Origin: Arthrobacter sp. SW1
Lineage (GTDB): Bacteria; Actinomycetota; Actinomycetes; Actinomycetales; Micrococcaceae
DNA length: 64,000 bases
Reading direction: 5' to 3'
NCBI RefSeq assembly: GCF_001766675.1
Contig: NZ_MJLT01000002.1
Coordinates: forward strand, 62,001-126,000
The notes under the pieces are model-generated. The model made no database searches. It was not told the origin of the DNA and was given only the letters and a program-made list of their open reading frames with translations. Shown one piece after another: positions 47,745 through 55,857 of the stretch (the stretch's first letter is position 1; each line of letters starts with the position of its first letter). Made by a program: the position numbers and the translations under genes.

Positions 47745-49846
47745 CAGGGTGTTCCTTCTTTCGGTGCTGCGGGCGTGCCGGGATCGGCGGTGTTTGGCCC
47801 TGTTTCAGCCAGGGCCAGGCTTCCATCGGCTACGCCGTCAAGGATCAGCGTAGCCAGTTCAGTGAGGTCTTCGAGGCGTTGCCGTGCCCGGGCCCGTTCG
47901 TGTTGCAGGCTGCCCAAGACGGCGGCAAGCGCCTGGTGCTGGCGGTCCGGCGTGCGGCGCAGCCGCCACTGGCGCCAAAGCTTGTCGGCGGCCGGGACAG
48001 AGTTGATGTCAGCGGCCACGACAGCCGCGCTCAGCCCGCCGGGGTCGCCGTCGTCGATCCTCAAGATCCGGGCCGGAAACGCGATGACGGAGCCGCCTTC
48101 CGTATCCACCATCGCCCTCGGGTGCGGGCTGGTACAGAAAATGATGTCGCCCCGGCGGGTAAGCCTTGCGGAAGGGTATTTCCGGCTCAGGCCGATCAGG
48201 TTCACCACTTGCGGCACAGTCACTTGCGGCACAGTGCCGTCCCGGTCAAGGAGTTCGGGAACACCAATGACGGGGAGGCCCGGCGGACGCTGCCCCCGCG
48301 GTTCTTCCGGGTTCAGGTCAGCCGCATCCAGGCGAGACCCGTTGATGTACTTGAGGTGGCCGGCCGCGAGCATGTCCTGGACGGCGACGGGGCCAGGCGG
48401 GGGAGCTGTACTATGCGCGGCGGTGGCGAAGGACCGGCCAAGCTCGGAGCCCAGGTCCAGCCGGCGGAGCAGGGCCTCAAGCCTGAGCTCGGTCTCCGCT
48501 TGCCGGTTTTCCGGGACAGCCCGCCGGGAGGGCATGGACCAGGTGAGGCCGCCGCTGCGGGCAAGAAGGTGGCGGGTGGGCACAAGCTTGGCATAACTGA
48601 AAGCGTGGGCGCGTACTGTTTCCCGGCTACCCGCCGAGGCCACGATGTCGCTCACAAGGTTCCCGCTGACTGCCGGGGACAGATCGCGGACGCTGATATC
48701 CGCCACCATGGTCCAGCGTTCGGCGATCTCCACATCGTTTTGCGGGCCGAGCACCCACAGCGCCTGTGCCTCACGGGGCTTCTGGCGGACCAGCCCCTGC
48801 GGCAAACGAACGACGGCGCGGACCCGAGATGAGCGAATCAGTTCCGCCCGTGCCAGCTCGAGTTTGCGCGGCAGGCTATCACTCAAGACGGCCGCCGGGG
48901 CAATGACTACCGCCCATTGGGTGTGGTCCATGGAGTACACGAGACGGTGGATGGAGTTGAGGATTCCTGAACCGTCCAGGTCAGGGGCTCCCGGAGATGG
49001 GAACTGGGCTACCCAGACTGCCGGCCCTTCAAACTCAAAGATGCCTTCCGGCCGGACAGCCAGCACCGAGTGGTCCACGCCGTGCACGAGGAGGCGGCGG
49101 CGCACCAAACGGGCCGCGGCGCGGTCGTCCTCCATGGTCAGCACGGAAACCGGGCGGGTGTCGTCAATGCGCTGGACAATCTGCAGGAGCAGGTCGCTGC
49201 CGCCCGCAGTGGGATCAACAAAAACAGGATCGGTCCCGAAGCCGGCGGCCAGCTCCACCGCGAGTGCGGCAACAAGGTCCATTGCGGGTTCGGTCAAAGC
49301 GATGCTGGCGTGTTCCCGGATTCCGGACCGGAACCGGTCCTGGAGCAATGCTTCGAACGCGGCAGGGGCACTGTAGTGGCTGTCGACAAGCACGTCAGCG
49401 TGCGCCGCCAAGGCTTCTACTTCCGGCGCGGTTTCCAGCTCGGAATAGAGGAACGAATCGTCGGGATCATGTTCGTCAGCAAGATCGAGCAGCTCGTCCC
49501 GGTCCAAGGCGGCAAGTGAGGTTCCTTCGAGGGAACGCAGCGCCAGGCACGCTGTGAGGGCCTCAAAATCATGGCGGTTTCCGGGACCTGCGCCCGGACG
49601 GCTCGCAAACGCAGCGACGTCGCCGGCGGCCTCGGGATTGTTCCCACGCCCGGTTGCCTGCAACCAGGTGACGATCTCAGCTGCGCTGAATAGATCGCGC
49701 CCCCGCTCACTGGATACGGGAGCAGGGAAGGGTGTTGCTGTTCCGAGGCTGCGGCTCCGCCACATCGACACCACGGGGCGCTGGACTTTGGCAAGCGCAG
49801 CGACATCGCTGAGCGTCATCCGAAGCTCTGCCTTGAGCTTGTCCAT
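47744..49846 (-). CDS. HTH + degenerate N6-methylase + TRD-like fusion protein heading the type I locus
   Basis: This 700-residue protein starts at ATG 49846 behind AAGGGGG. Residues 1-65 form an AlpA/MerR-like HTH (TLSDVAALAKVQRPVVSMWR, then LFSAAEIVTWL) of the type fused to actinobacterial N-6 DNA methylase-like proteins. The middle has an N6-methylase-like fold with motif I FVDPTAGGSDLLLQ (about 205-218) and an acidic loop LTMEDDRAAARL. Motif IV is not NPPF/Y: the corresponding stretch reads WVAQFPSPGAP (about 276-286). The C-terminal third resembles an HsdS target-recognition half (RLTRRGDIIFCTSPHPR, then QHQALAAVLGSLQHERARAR). I infer a catalytically dead methylase that binds DNA or HsdM. 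The stop overlaps the hsdM start by one base. Confidence 0.75.
48206..48235. repeat. 15-bp in-frame tandem duplication
   Basis: CACTTGCGGCACAGT occurs twice in direct succession, giving the peptide repeat VPQVTVPQV in the TRD-like part of the methylase-like fusion protein. The copies are identical, which suggests a recent slippage or recombination event. Confidence 0.85.
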
Positions 49847-49914
49847 TGCGGCCCCCTTCCGTGCGTTGTAGGGACAGGCTATCGGTGACGCTGGACATTT
49901 TCGGGCAGTTTGGC

Positions 49915-49932
49915 TGATAACCCGGGTTATCA
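49915..49932. promoter_or_regulatory. 18-bp perfect palindrome upstream of the restriction operon
   Basis: TGATAACCCGGGTTATCA is fully self-complementary and lies 69 bp upstream of the first start codon of the island, in the gap that also serves the divergent gene at 50089. It is a strong operator candidate; the HTH of the neighbouring fusion protein is a possible ligand. Confidence 0.6.
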
Positions 49933-50088
49933 AGCAATTCTTGTTTGTTGTTCCAGGCGGCCTTCTACGGTGATTCCACGACGCCGGGAATGCGAGCCTG
50001 GCGTCGAGCGGAGGCCGGGAAACCGGATGAATGGGGACCGGATTTCCGCCTCCGCGACTTTCATCGCACACACGAATGGGGGACATTC

Positions 50089-50673
50089 ATGGACGCACAG
50101 ACCGGCAAGCCGGCAGCAAAACGCACGACGGCGAAGGTCGCCGCAGCGACGGTGGGCGTGCTTGCGCTGTTGGTTGCCGCCGTCGTCGTCGGGACTGCCT
50201 TGCACGATCCCAAGGCCAGCCCGGAATACAAAGTGGTGGTCGAAGAAAAGGCCGGCACACAGAGCCAGCTCGAAGAGCTGGCAGCCAAATACAAGGCCTT
50301 GGAGGACGGCATCGCTGCCCGTGAGGCAAAGGCAGCCCAGCGCGAGACGGATGTTGCCGCCGCGGAAGCCGAACTCAAGACCGCGCAGGCCGCAGTCAAG
50401 AAGCGCGAAGAGGCGGTCACTGCCACCGAGAAGGAGAAGGCCAAGAATACCGTCGGCGACGGCACCTGGACGGTAGGCCGGGACATCGCGCCGGGCACGT
50501 ACCGCGCGACCGCCGACGTTGGCTCCTCTTGCTACTGGGGCCTCTATACGAGCGGCTCCAATGGCGGGGACATCATCGAAAACGACCTGCCGGGCGGCGG
50601 TCGGCCCAGCGTGACCGTTGCCGCCGGCCAGGACTTCAAGTCCAGCCGCTGCGGTACCTGGGAAAAGCAGTAG
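50089..50673 (+). CDS. membrane-anchored coiled-coil protein with C-terminal beta domain
   Basis: This 194-residue protein has an N-terminal membrane segment (VAAATVGVLALLVAAVVVG, about residues 17-35) and a 70-residue coiled coil rich in A, E and K (about 55-125). A C-terminal domain, GTWTVGRDIAPGTYRATADV with two cysteines (SSCYWG and SSRCGTW), is of a kind common in actinobacterial surface proteins. The ATG follows GGGGGACATTC. Function unknown. Confidence 0.8.
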   Translation: MDAQTGKPAAKRTTAKVAAATVGVLALLVAAVVVGTALHDPKASPEYKVVVEEKAGTQSQLEELAAKYKALEDGIAAREAKAAQRETDVAAAEAELKTAQAAVKKREEAVTATEKEKAKNTVGDGTWTVGRDIAPGTYRATADVGSSCYWGLYTSGSNGGDIIENDLPGGGRPSVTVAAGQDFKSSRCGTWEKQ

Positions 50674-50727
50674 GCCGCTACCTGCGGCGATTTTCAACGG
50701 CATTAACTCACAACGGAAAGGATTCCC

Positions 50728-51348
50728 ATGTCTCTCGAACACACTTCTTCCTTCGGCCTGCGGGCCAAAGCGATCGCCACAATCGGCTTCCTGGCCGTCG
50801 GCCTGGGCCTCGGTGCTTGCTCCGCCGGTTCCGGAGGCACCAGCCCGGAAGCGGGCAATGCATCGTCCGCTGAGGCACCCAAAGTAGCTGCGTCCAAGGA
50901 CGCGCCGAAGGAGGCCCCGCAGGCGCCGGATGCAAAGGAAGCTGCAACCGCCGAAGCCAAGGGCGCGGTGGTCGGGAAGCCCTTTAGCGCGAATATGCGC
51001 AACGGCAACACCGCCCGGATCACCATCGTTTCGGCGAAGCGGGTGGCATCGCTGGACTCGGCGTTCTCCACGCCGCCGAAGAACGGAAGCTACCTGGTGC
51101 TCGACGTTCTCTGGGAGACCGAAGCCGGCTCCACGAGCTCGAACCCGCTGTACTTCGCCGCAAAAGACTCCAACGGCCGCAAAGGAGCCCTGAACATGTT
51201 CGCTGAAGGCCAGCTGGCCGTCGGGGATGTCCTCCCAGGCGACAAGTCCCGTGGGCTGATCGTCTTCGACATTACTGCCGGGCCTGTGACGATCTCGATC
51301 TCGGATCCGCTCTTTAAGGAAGCGGCCCGGATCCAGATTCCCGGATGA
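50728..51348 (+). CDS. DUF4352-like lipoprotein
   Basis: This 206-residue lipoprotein has a signal peptide ending in the lipobox GLGACSAG (Cys about 31), an alanine/lysine-rich linker, and a beta-sandwich domain with DUF4352-type pattern (SYLVLDVLWE, then LPGDKSRGLIVFDI). AAAGGA precedes the ATG. It follows the previous surface protein by 54 bp and ends at a terminator-like hairpin. Confidence 0.75.
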   Translation: MSLEHTSSFGLRAKAIATIGFLAVGLGLGACSAGSGGTSPEAGNASSAEAPKVAASKDAPKEAPQAPDAKEAATAEAKGAVVGKPFSANMRNGNTARITIVSAKRVASLDSAFSTPPKNGSYLVLDVLWETEAGSTSSNPLYFAAKDSNGRKGALNMFAEGQLAVGDVLPGDKSRGLIVFDITAGPVTISISDPLFKEAARIQIPG

Positions 51349-51355
51349 TCAAAGG

Positions 51356-51383
51356 CGCCCCGCAGCCAGGCGGCTGCGGGGCG
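51356..51383 (+). terminator. hairpin after the DUF4352-like gene
   Basis: A 12-bp perfect stem (CGCCCCGCAGCC / GGCTGCGGGGCG, loop AGGC) lies seven bases after the stop; it has no T-run. Confidence 0.65.
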
Positions 51384-51434
51384 GGCAGAATCCGTGCGCC
51401 GTTAAACATGAACGGCTAAACAAACAGGAGAACC

Positions 51435-51956
51435 ATGAAAAGGCTCAAGTTGTACGCAATCTTGCTGGTGGTGGGCGCCATCAGCCTTACGGGCTGCTCT
51501 ACTGGTGGTGGGAACGATGCGGCGCCTGCACAATCCTCAGCGGCCGTGGTGAGCGAGGCTCCGGCTCCGGAGGAAAAACCCGCCGACGCTACCGCTTTGG
51601 CGAGCGCCCTGAAGGCGAGGATTCCCGAAATCGCAAAGGTCACGGCAGTAACCGAGGCTACAGATGAAAATAACCTCCTCGGGCGTCCTGGCCAGTACGT
51701 CTCGCTCGCGTGGATTGGCGACAAGCGCGCGATGCCCGAAAGGAGCGGCATCGACGGTGGAGCTGTCATCGAAGTGTTCGCGAACGCTGAAGATATGAAA
51801 ACCAGGTCCGACTACATCCAGAAGATGCTGAAGGAAATGGGCCCGGTGGCCGGCACGGAATATCACTACTTCTCCGGGACAGCTATGTTGCGGGTAAACG
51901 GCAAACTCACACCCACTCAGGCGAAGGCCTACGAATCAGCCTTCGTGGCGGAGTAA
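51435..51956 (+). CDS. putative lipoprotein of unknown function
   Basis: This 173-residue protein has a signal peptide and lipobox ISLTGCSTG (Cys about 21), a disordered A/E/P linker, and a compact alpha/beta domain (GQYVSLAWIGDKRAM, then GAVIEVFANAEDMKTRSDYI). The second half reads like a small ferredoxin-like fold. The start has AGGAGA upstream. No homologous family comes to mind. Confidence 0.75.
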   Translation: MKRLKLYAILLVVGAISLTGCSTGGGNDAAPAQSSAAVVSEAPAPEEKPADATALASALKARIPEIAKVTAVTEATDENNLLGRPGQYVSLAWIGDKRAMPERSGIDGGAVIEVFANAEDMKTRSDYIQKMLKEMGPVAGTEYHYFSGTAMLRVNGKLTPTQAKAYESAFVAE

Positions 51957-52049
51957 CAATCCAGGCAGGCATTTCTGCAACGGTTTGAAGTGCAAAGATT
52001 GACATCGTCCCACCACTCCGAGTGGGGAACGCTATGGGGGTTATCTAAC

Positions 52050-53672
52050 ATGCAGAAGTCGTCAGAGGTCGTTGCCCGGGTCATTGACGGTGACCGTCTC
52101 GAATGCCGGGTCACTTCGCCCAGCGGTCAGCGGCTCGTGCTGTCCGGTGATATTGCGGACGCTAATCCCACTTTCGACGAGGCCGGCCTCGGAGCCAACC
52201 GCGTTCTGGTGAGCACGGCTTGGGCATTTGCGAGGGCTAGGCAGGAAGCTGTCAGCCTGCCAGAGCAGGAACTACAGCGGAACGCAGAGAAACGGGCCGA
52301 ATCTCTGCGAAAAGAAGCCGAGTGGATCGCCGTCGTGTCAGACGAATTGACTGATGAGGAAAAGCAGGGCTGGTGTTCTGCTTGCTTTGGTGAGCACCCG
52401 CATAGGAAGGCGAAGCTGTCGGTCGGGCAGACCCCGGCGTTTGTGTGCGTCGAGTGCGGCACGCCCACCCTGCCCTGTGCGGGCATCGGTTGTAACAACA
52501 TGGCGGTACGTGGACGCGGGGCCGTCCAAGTACCGCGGTATTGCGCGGAGCATCGTCATGAGATTCCGGGCTTCGATAAGGCAGACCGGAAGATAGGGGA
52601 CCTTGGGGATTACAAACATTTCCTGAAATACGACAAACCGAACCTCGCCCGCGCCACCAAGATTGCGGGATTCACCAGTATGGGACTTGTCGCGGGTGGT
52701 CCGCTTGCCTACCTGGGGGCAGCAGCTATTGGAGGGGCGGTGGGATCGCTGCTTGGAGGATTCTCCGGTGCGGCTGCCACCAGCTACGGCTTGGCCCTTC
52801 TCGGTGGTGGTGCAGTGGCCGCTGGCGGCTTGGGCATGGCCGGGGGGACTTTGGTTGTCACTGCATGCGGTGCTGCATTGGGCGGCGCCTTGGGTGCCTC
52901 CGTCATGAATGCGTATGTCCGGCAGGACAAGTCGTTCCATATTGAGATGTTGCAGGGTGGTTCGGGGGTGCCCGTGATCGTCTGCAACGGATTCCTCAGC
53001 GAAACCGGGAAGGGCTGGGGCGAATGGCGGGAGCTCGTGACAAAGCGATACCCAGACTCCCCCGTATATCGGGTCCATTGGGGCGCGAAGGAACTCAAAC
53101 ACCTGACTGTGCTCGGCGGCGAAGGTGCGGTGAAGTTACTCGGCATCGCGGCACTGAAAGAATCGGCGGCGAAAGCCGCGAAGTTGGCTGCCAAGAAGCT
53201 TGGTCCCCTGGCTCCGGCCTTGCTTGCAGTCGACTTAGCAAAGAATCCGTGGCATGTGGCCAAGAACCGGGCCGAGAAGACGGGCGCTATCGTTGCGGAC
53301 CTGCTTGCCCGGACAACCACTGACTCATATGTTCTCATTGGCCATAGCCTCGGAGCGCGTGCCATGACTGTCGCGGCCCAGACACTTGCCGGCAAGGCAA
53401 CTGCCCCGAGAGTCCAAGCACTTCATCTCCTTGGAGCAGCCATCGGTGCGAAGAGCGATTGGTGCAACCTTGCCTCCGTTGTTGATGGCACGGTGTACAA
53501 CTACCATTCGGCCAATGACGCCGTTTTGAAGTTCGCCTATGGCGTGGCGCAGGCAGAAGCGGCAGCTGGCCTTGGCGGCTTCAAGTCGAGTTCAGACAAG
53601 GTGCGGAATGTTGACGTGTCGAGCCACGTCAAGAACCACTTTGAATACTTGAAGAAGGTCGACCTGAGCTAG
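52050..53672 (+). CDS. DUF726-type alpha/beta hydrolase-like protein with zinc-ribbon and glycine-rich membrane region
   Basis: This 540-residue protein starts at ATG 52050. A cysteine-rich zinc-ribbon-like part lies at about residues 105-165 (WCSACFG, FVCVECGTPTLPCAGIGCNN, YCAEH). A long glycine/alanine-rich hydrophobic region follows (about 205-285), probably membrane-inserting hairpins. The C-terminal hydrolase domain has the nucleophile elbow VLIGHSLGARAMT (serine about 432) and earlier VPVIVCNGFLSE. This matches DUF726, related to eukaryotic TMCO4. Presumed lipase or esterase; substrate unknown. Eukaryotic-like membership and the combination with a zinc ribbon are notable. Confidence 0.75.
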   Translation: MQKSSEVVARVIDGDRLECRVTSPSGQRLVLSGDIADANPTFDEAGLGANRVLVSTAWAFARARQEAVSLPEQELQRNAEKRAESLRKEAEWIAVVSDELTDEEKQGWCSACFGEHPHRKAKLSVGQTPAFVCVECGTPTLPCAGIGCNNMAVRGRGAVQVPRYCAEHRHEIPGFDKADRKIGDLGDYKHFLKYDKPNLARATKIAGFTSMGLVAGGPLAYLGAAAIGGAVGSLLGGFSGAAATSYGLALLGGGAVAAGGLGMAGGTLVVTACGAALGGALGASVMNAYVRQDKSFHIEMLQGGSGVPVIVCNGFLSETGKGWGEWRELVTKRYPDSPVYRVHWGAKELKHLTVLGGEGAVKLLGIAALKESAAKAAKLAAKKLGPLAPALLAVDLAKNPWHVAKNRAEKTGAIVADLLARTTTDSYVLIGHSLGARAMTVAAQTLAGKATAPRVQALHLLGAAIGAKSDWCNLASVVDGTVYNYHSANDAVLKFAYGVAQAEAAAGLGGFKSSSDKVRNVDVSSHVKNHFEYLKKVDLS

Positions 53673-53741
53673 CGATGGCCAGGCCGCAATTCGGATGATC
53701 TACGTACGTGGCCGCGGCTTGGCCGTCACTGTCCCGGAAAT

Positions 53742-53764
53742 TTGTTGCAACAATCCGTTGCAAC
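53742..53764. promoter_or_regulatory. GTTGCAAC direct repeats, possible operator
   Basis: TTGTTGCAACAA (53742-53753) is a perfect palindrome containing GTTGCAAC, and a second GTTGCAAC follows at 53757-53764, 13 bp on. Both lie in the 260-bp gap upstream of a small stress-type gene cluster. No other feature is seen in the gap. Confidence 0.35.
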
Positions 53765-53932
53765 ATTCGCTCACCTACCCCGGCCGTGCGCGACGGTGCA
53801 GCAGGCCGCTGCACTTTCGCACGGACCCGATAGGGGGTTATGCCTCCTTCGAGTCCGGCCTAGACTGAAGGTTGAAGCCGACGTCACCTGGCGGGACGCC
53901 ACCATGAATCCCCAAGATTCAAGGAGCAGCCC

Positions 53933-54181
53933 ATGAACACCGAGTATTCGCAGATTCCGCCGGCCACCGAGCCGGCCCGCGATCCGGAGCCTTTCCCGCT
54001 TCCGGTTCCCGTACCCACTCCCGAGCCCGCACCGGGCCCGGATGTTCCGGAGCCATTTCCCCGGCCGATGCCCGGCCCGCCGCCGGACCCGTCGTGGCCG
54101 GAGCCGGAACCGCAACCCGGGCCGCAACATGAACCCGAAACGCAGCCCGAACGCACAGACCGAAGCATGACAAGCAGCTGA
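53933..54181 (+). CDS. small proline/glutamate-rich protein
   Basis: This 82-residue protein is about one third proline, with PEP-type repeats (PEPFPLPVPVPTPEPAPGPD), and is surely disordered. AAGGAG lies six bases before the ATG, and the gene is directly followed by others in the same direction. Function unknown. Confidence 0.65.
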   Translation: MNTEYSQIPPATEPARDPEPFPLPVPVPTPEPAPGPDVPEPFPRPMPGPPPDPSWPEPEPQPGPQHEPETQPERTDRSMTSS

Positions 54182-54197
54182 CGGAAGGAGCTGAACC

Positions 54198-54464
54198 ATG
54201 CCCGGAAAGAAGAACCCGAGCCTCAAAGACCCTGAGCTCTACGAGGAACTCCGTGAAGACGGCGCCTCAAAGGAAAAAGCGGCCCGCATCTCGAATGCCG
54301 CGGCCAAGGAAGGCCGGAAGAAGGTGGGCAGCAAGGGCGCGAATGCCAAGGACTACGAGGACCGCACGGTCCCGGAGCTCAAAGCCCGGGCCAAGGAACT
54401 CGGATTGAAAGGCTATTCCTCCAAGACCAAGTCGGAACTGATCGACGCCCTCCGCAACCACTAA
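54198..54464 (+). CDS. small Rho-N/SAP-like DNA- or RNA-binding protein
   Basis: This 88-residue basic protein has a charged helical N-terminus ([20 protein letters not shown]) and a C-terminal SAP/Rho N-terminal-like helix pair ([20 protein letters not shown], then ELIDALRNH, residues 57-88). Such proteins are common in actinobacteria as small nucleic-acid-associated factors. GGAAGGAG precedes the ATG. Confidence 0.8.
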   Translation: MPGKKNPSLKDPELYEELREDGASKEKAARISNAAAKEGRKKVGSKGANAKDYEDRTVPELKARAKELGLKGYSSKTKSELIDALRNH

Positions 54465-54535
54465 GGCGTCATCACTGACTCCTGCAATTACTGACCAGCG
54501 CAATCGAACGCAAACACAAAGGAAGCGAGAACACC

Positions 54536-54802
54536 ATGGGATTCTTCGGATTTCTCCTGCTCGGCCTGATCGCGGGCGCCATTGCCAAACTCCTTCTTCC
54601 CGGAAGGCAGGGCGGCGGCTGGCTCGTCACCCTACTCCTCGGAGTAGTCGGCGCCTTCCTGGGCGGTTGGCTCGGCGGCTTGATCTTCGGCTCCGGACTG
54701 CAGGAATTCTTTGACCTGCAGACCTGGCTGCTGGCCATCGGCGGCTCCGTTATCGTCCTGCTGATCTACGGGCTGATCGTGGGGCGGCGCAGCCATGCCT
54801 GA
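54536..54802 (+). CDS. GlsB/YeaQ/YmgE-family stress membrane protein
   Basis: This 88-residue protein has three hydrophobic segments with the family's glycine patterns (GLIAGAIAKLLLPGRQGGGW, LGVVGAFLGGWLGGLIFG). These transglycosylase-associated-like proteins are stress-induced inner membrane proteins of unknown mechanism. AAAGGAAG lies upstream. Confidence 0.92.
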   Translation: MGFFGFLLLGLIAGAIAKLLLPGRQGGGWLVTLLLGVVGAFLGGWLGGLIFGSGLQEFFDLQTWLLAIGGSVIVLLIYGLIVGRRSHA

Positions 54803-55058
54803 GAACGCAGCTGTGCCTGGGAATAACGACAGGCGCGGCATCTCGCCCGAGGATGAGGAACGCGGCCGCTACACCGAAGGCAATTACGGCGACGGCGGCT
54901 CTGTTCCGCCCGAGGAAGGAGAACCGGGTCCCGACGAGGACGACTACACCGCCGGTGAGTATCCCGAAGGCCGGGAGGAGGCCGCCAGGGAGGACACGCC
55001 CGGAAAGGCCGCTGAGGGCGCGGACCCGGACCTGGCGGTCCGGCCGCCGGACGACTGA
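54795..55058 (+). CDS. small acidic disordered protein
   Basis: This 87-residue protein is rich in E, D, P and G (EEGEPGPDEDDYTAGEYPEG) with no hydrophobic core. It overlaps the GlsB-like gene by 8 bp, so it is probably translated with it. Composition resembles stress or desiccation-type proteins; no function assigned. Confidence 0.6.
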   Translation: MPENAAVPGNNDRRGISPEDEERGRYTEGNYGDGGSVPPEEGEPGPDEDDYTAGEYPEGREEAAREDTPGKAAEGADPDLAVRPPDD

Positions 55059-55079
55059 AACAGCTGCAAGCTGGCGGAC

Positions 55080-55115
55080 GCGCCCGGATAAGGCAGGCGA
55101 GCCTTATCCGGGCGC
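55080..55115. terminator. bidirectional terminator
   Basis: A 15-bp stem (GCGCCCGGATAAGGC / GCCTTATCCGGGCGC, loop AGGCGA) lies between convergent operons; it overlaps the last codons of the minus-strand PRC-barrel gene. Confidence 0.8.
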
Positions 55116-55451
55116 GTTCGCTTGCAGTGCGGGCTGGTAGGCGCTGAAGCCTTCGCGGAGCCTGACTACTTCCGGGCCCATCGCTTCGATGTCCTCCCAC
55201 AGCACGAGGAACGAGCCGCGGTGCCACCAAGCCATCATCCGGGCGAACGGCCACGGCCGGTTGACGTCGCTGCGCTCGTAACCCATGAAGGACCCCGCGG
55301 AATGCGGGCTGACAATCAGGCCCTGCAGGCGGGCCCCGGCAAGGAGTTGCCCCGGCTGTTCGTCCAGCACGAACCGCGCGTCCGCCACCCGCCCCAGCAC
55401 TTCGCCGTCGGCGCTGTGCACGGACGAACCGATCACGTCACTCAGGATCAT
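55104..55451 (-). CDS. PRC-barrel-like protein
   Basis: This 115-residue protein begins MILSDVIGSSVHSADGEVLG, the usual opening of a PRC-barrel (VIGSxVxxxDGxxLGxVxD). The following ARLQGLIVSP and SDVNRPWPFARMMAWWHRG fit a modified second half. It is last in a four-gene overlapping train with an NRAMP transporter and overlaps the preceding gene by 14 bp. A role in sensing or gating transport is inference. Confidence 0.7.
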   Translation of the reverse strand: MILSDVIGSSVHSADGEVLGRVADARFVLDEQPGQLLAGARLQGLIVSPHSAGSFMGYERSDVNRPWPFARMMAWWHRGSFLVLWEDIEAMGPEVVRLREGFSAYQPALQANAPG

Positions 55452-55857
55452 GTTTTCCTCCCGGGATGCGCGAAATGATCTTGTCCCGGATCCAGCGCTC
55501 CACCCAGCCGGCCGCCAAACCTTCGCTGCGGACGCCCAGCCTGATCGTGACGTCGACGGCGGCGACGTCCCGCCAGGGGATCCTGATCAGCCTGCTCGAC
55601 GGCGGCCGCCCGCCGAAGATCCGCGTGCCCAGCACCGGTCCGGTCAGCAGGGCCGAGATCACCGGCGCGGAACTGCCCAGGGAAACGGGCACATCGGCGT
55701 CGACCCCTTCGAGTTCGAGGTCATCCACCGTGGTGACGGGCAGGCCGTCGACGTCGATCACCTGGCGGTCCAGCAGATGGAGTTGCGCGTCGAGTACTTG
55801 GCCGCCGGCCGGCGGTGCCGGTTCAAGGGATTCGGGGGAGAGGCGCGTCTTCTTCAT
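55438..55857 (-). CDS. PRC-barrel-like protein (second)
   Basis: This 139-residue protein has a PRC-type core (LHLLDRQVIDVDGLPVTTVDD, about residues 27-47) followed by FGGRPPSSRLIRIPWRDVAAVD. Related architectures occur as cytosolic partners of magnesium and manganese transporters. Its ATG overlaps the NRAMP stop by 4 bp. Confidence 0.7.
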   Translation of the reverse strand: MKKTRLSPESLEPAPPAGGQVLDAQLHLLDRQVIDVDGLPVTTVDDLELEGVDADVPVSLGSSAPVISALLTGPVLGTRIFGGRPPSSRLIRIPWRDVAAVDVTIRLGVRSEGLAAGWVERWIRDKIISRIPGGKHDPE

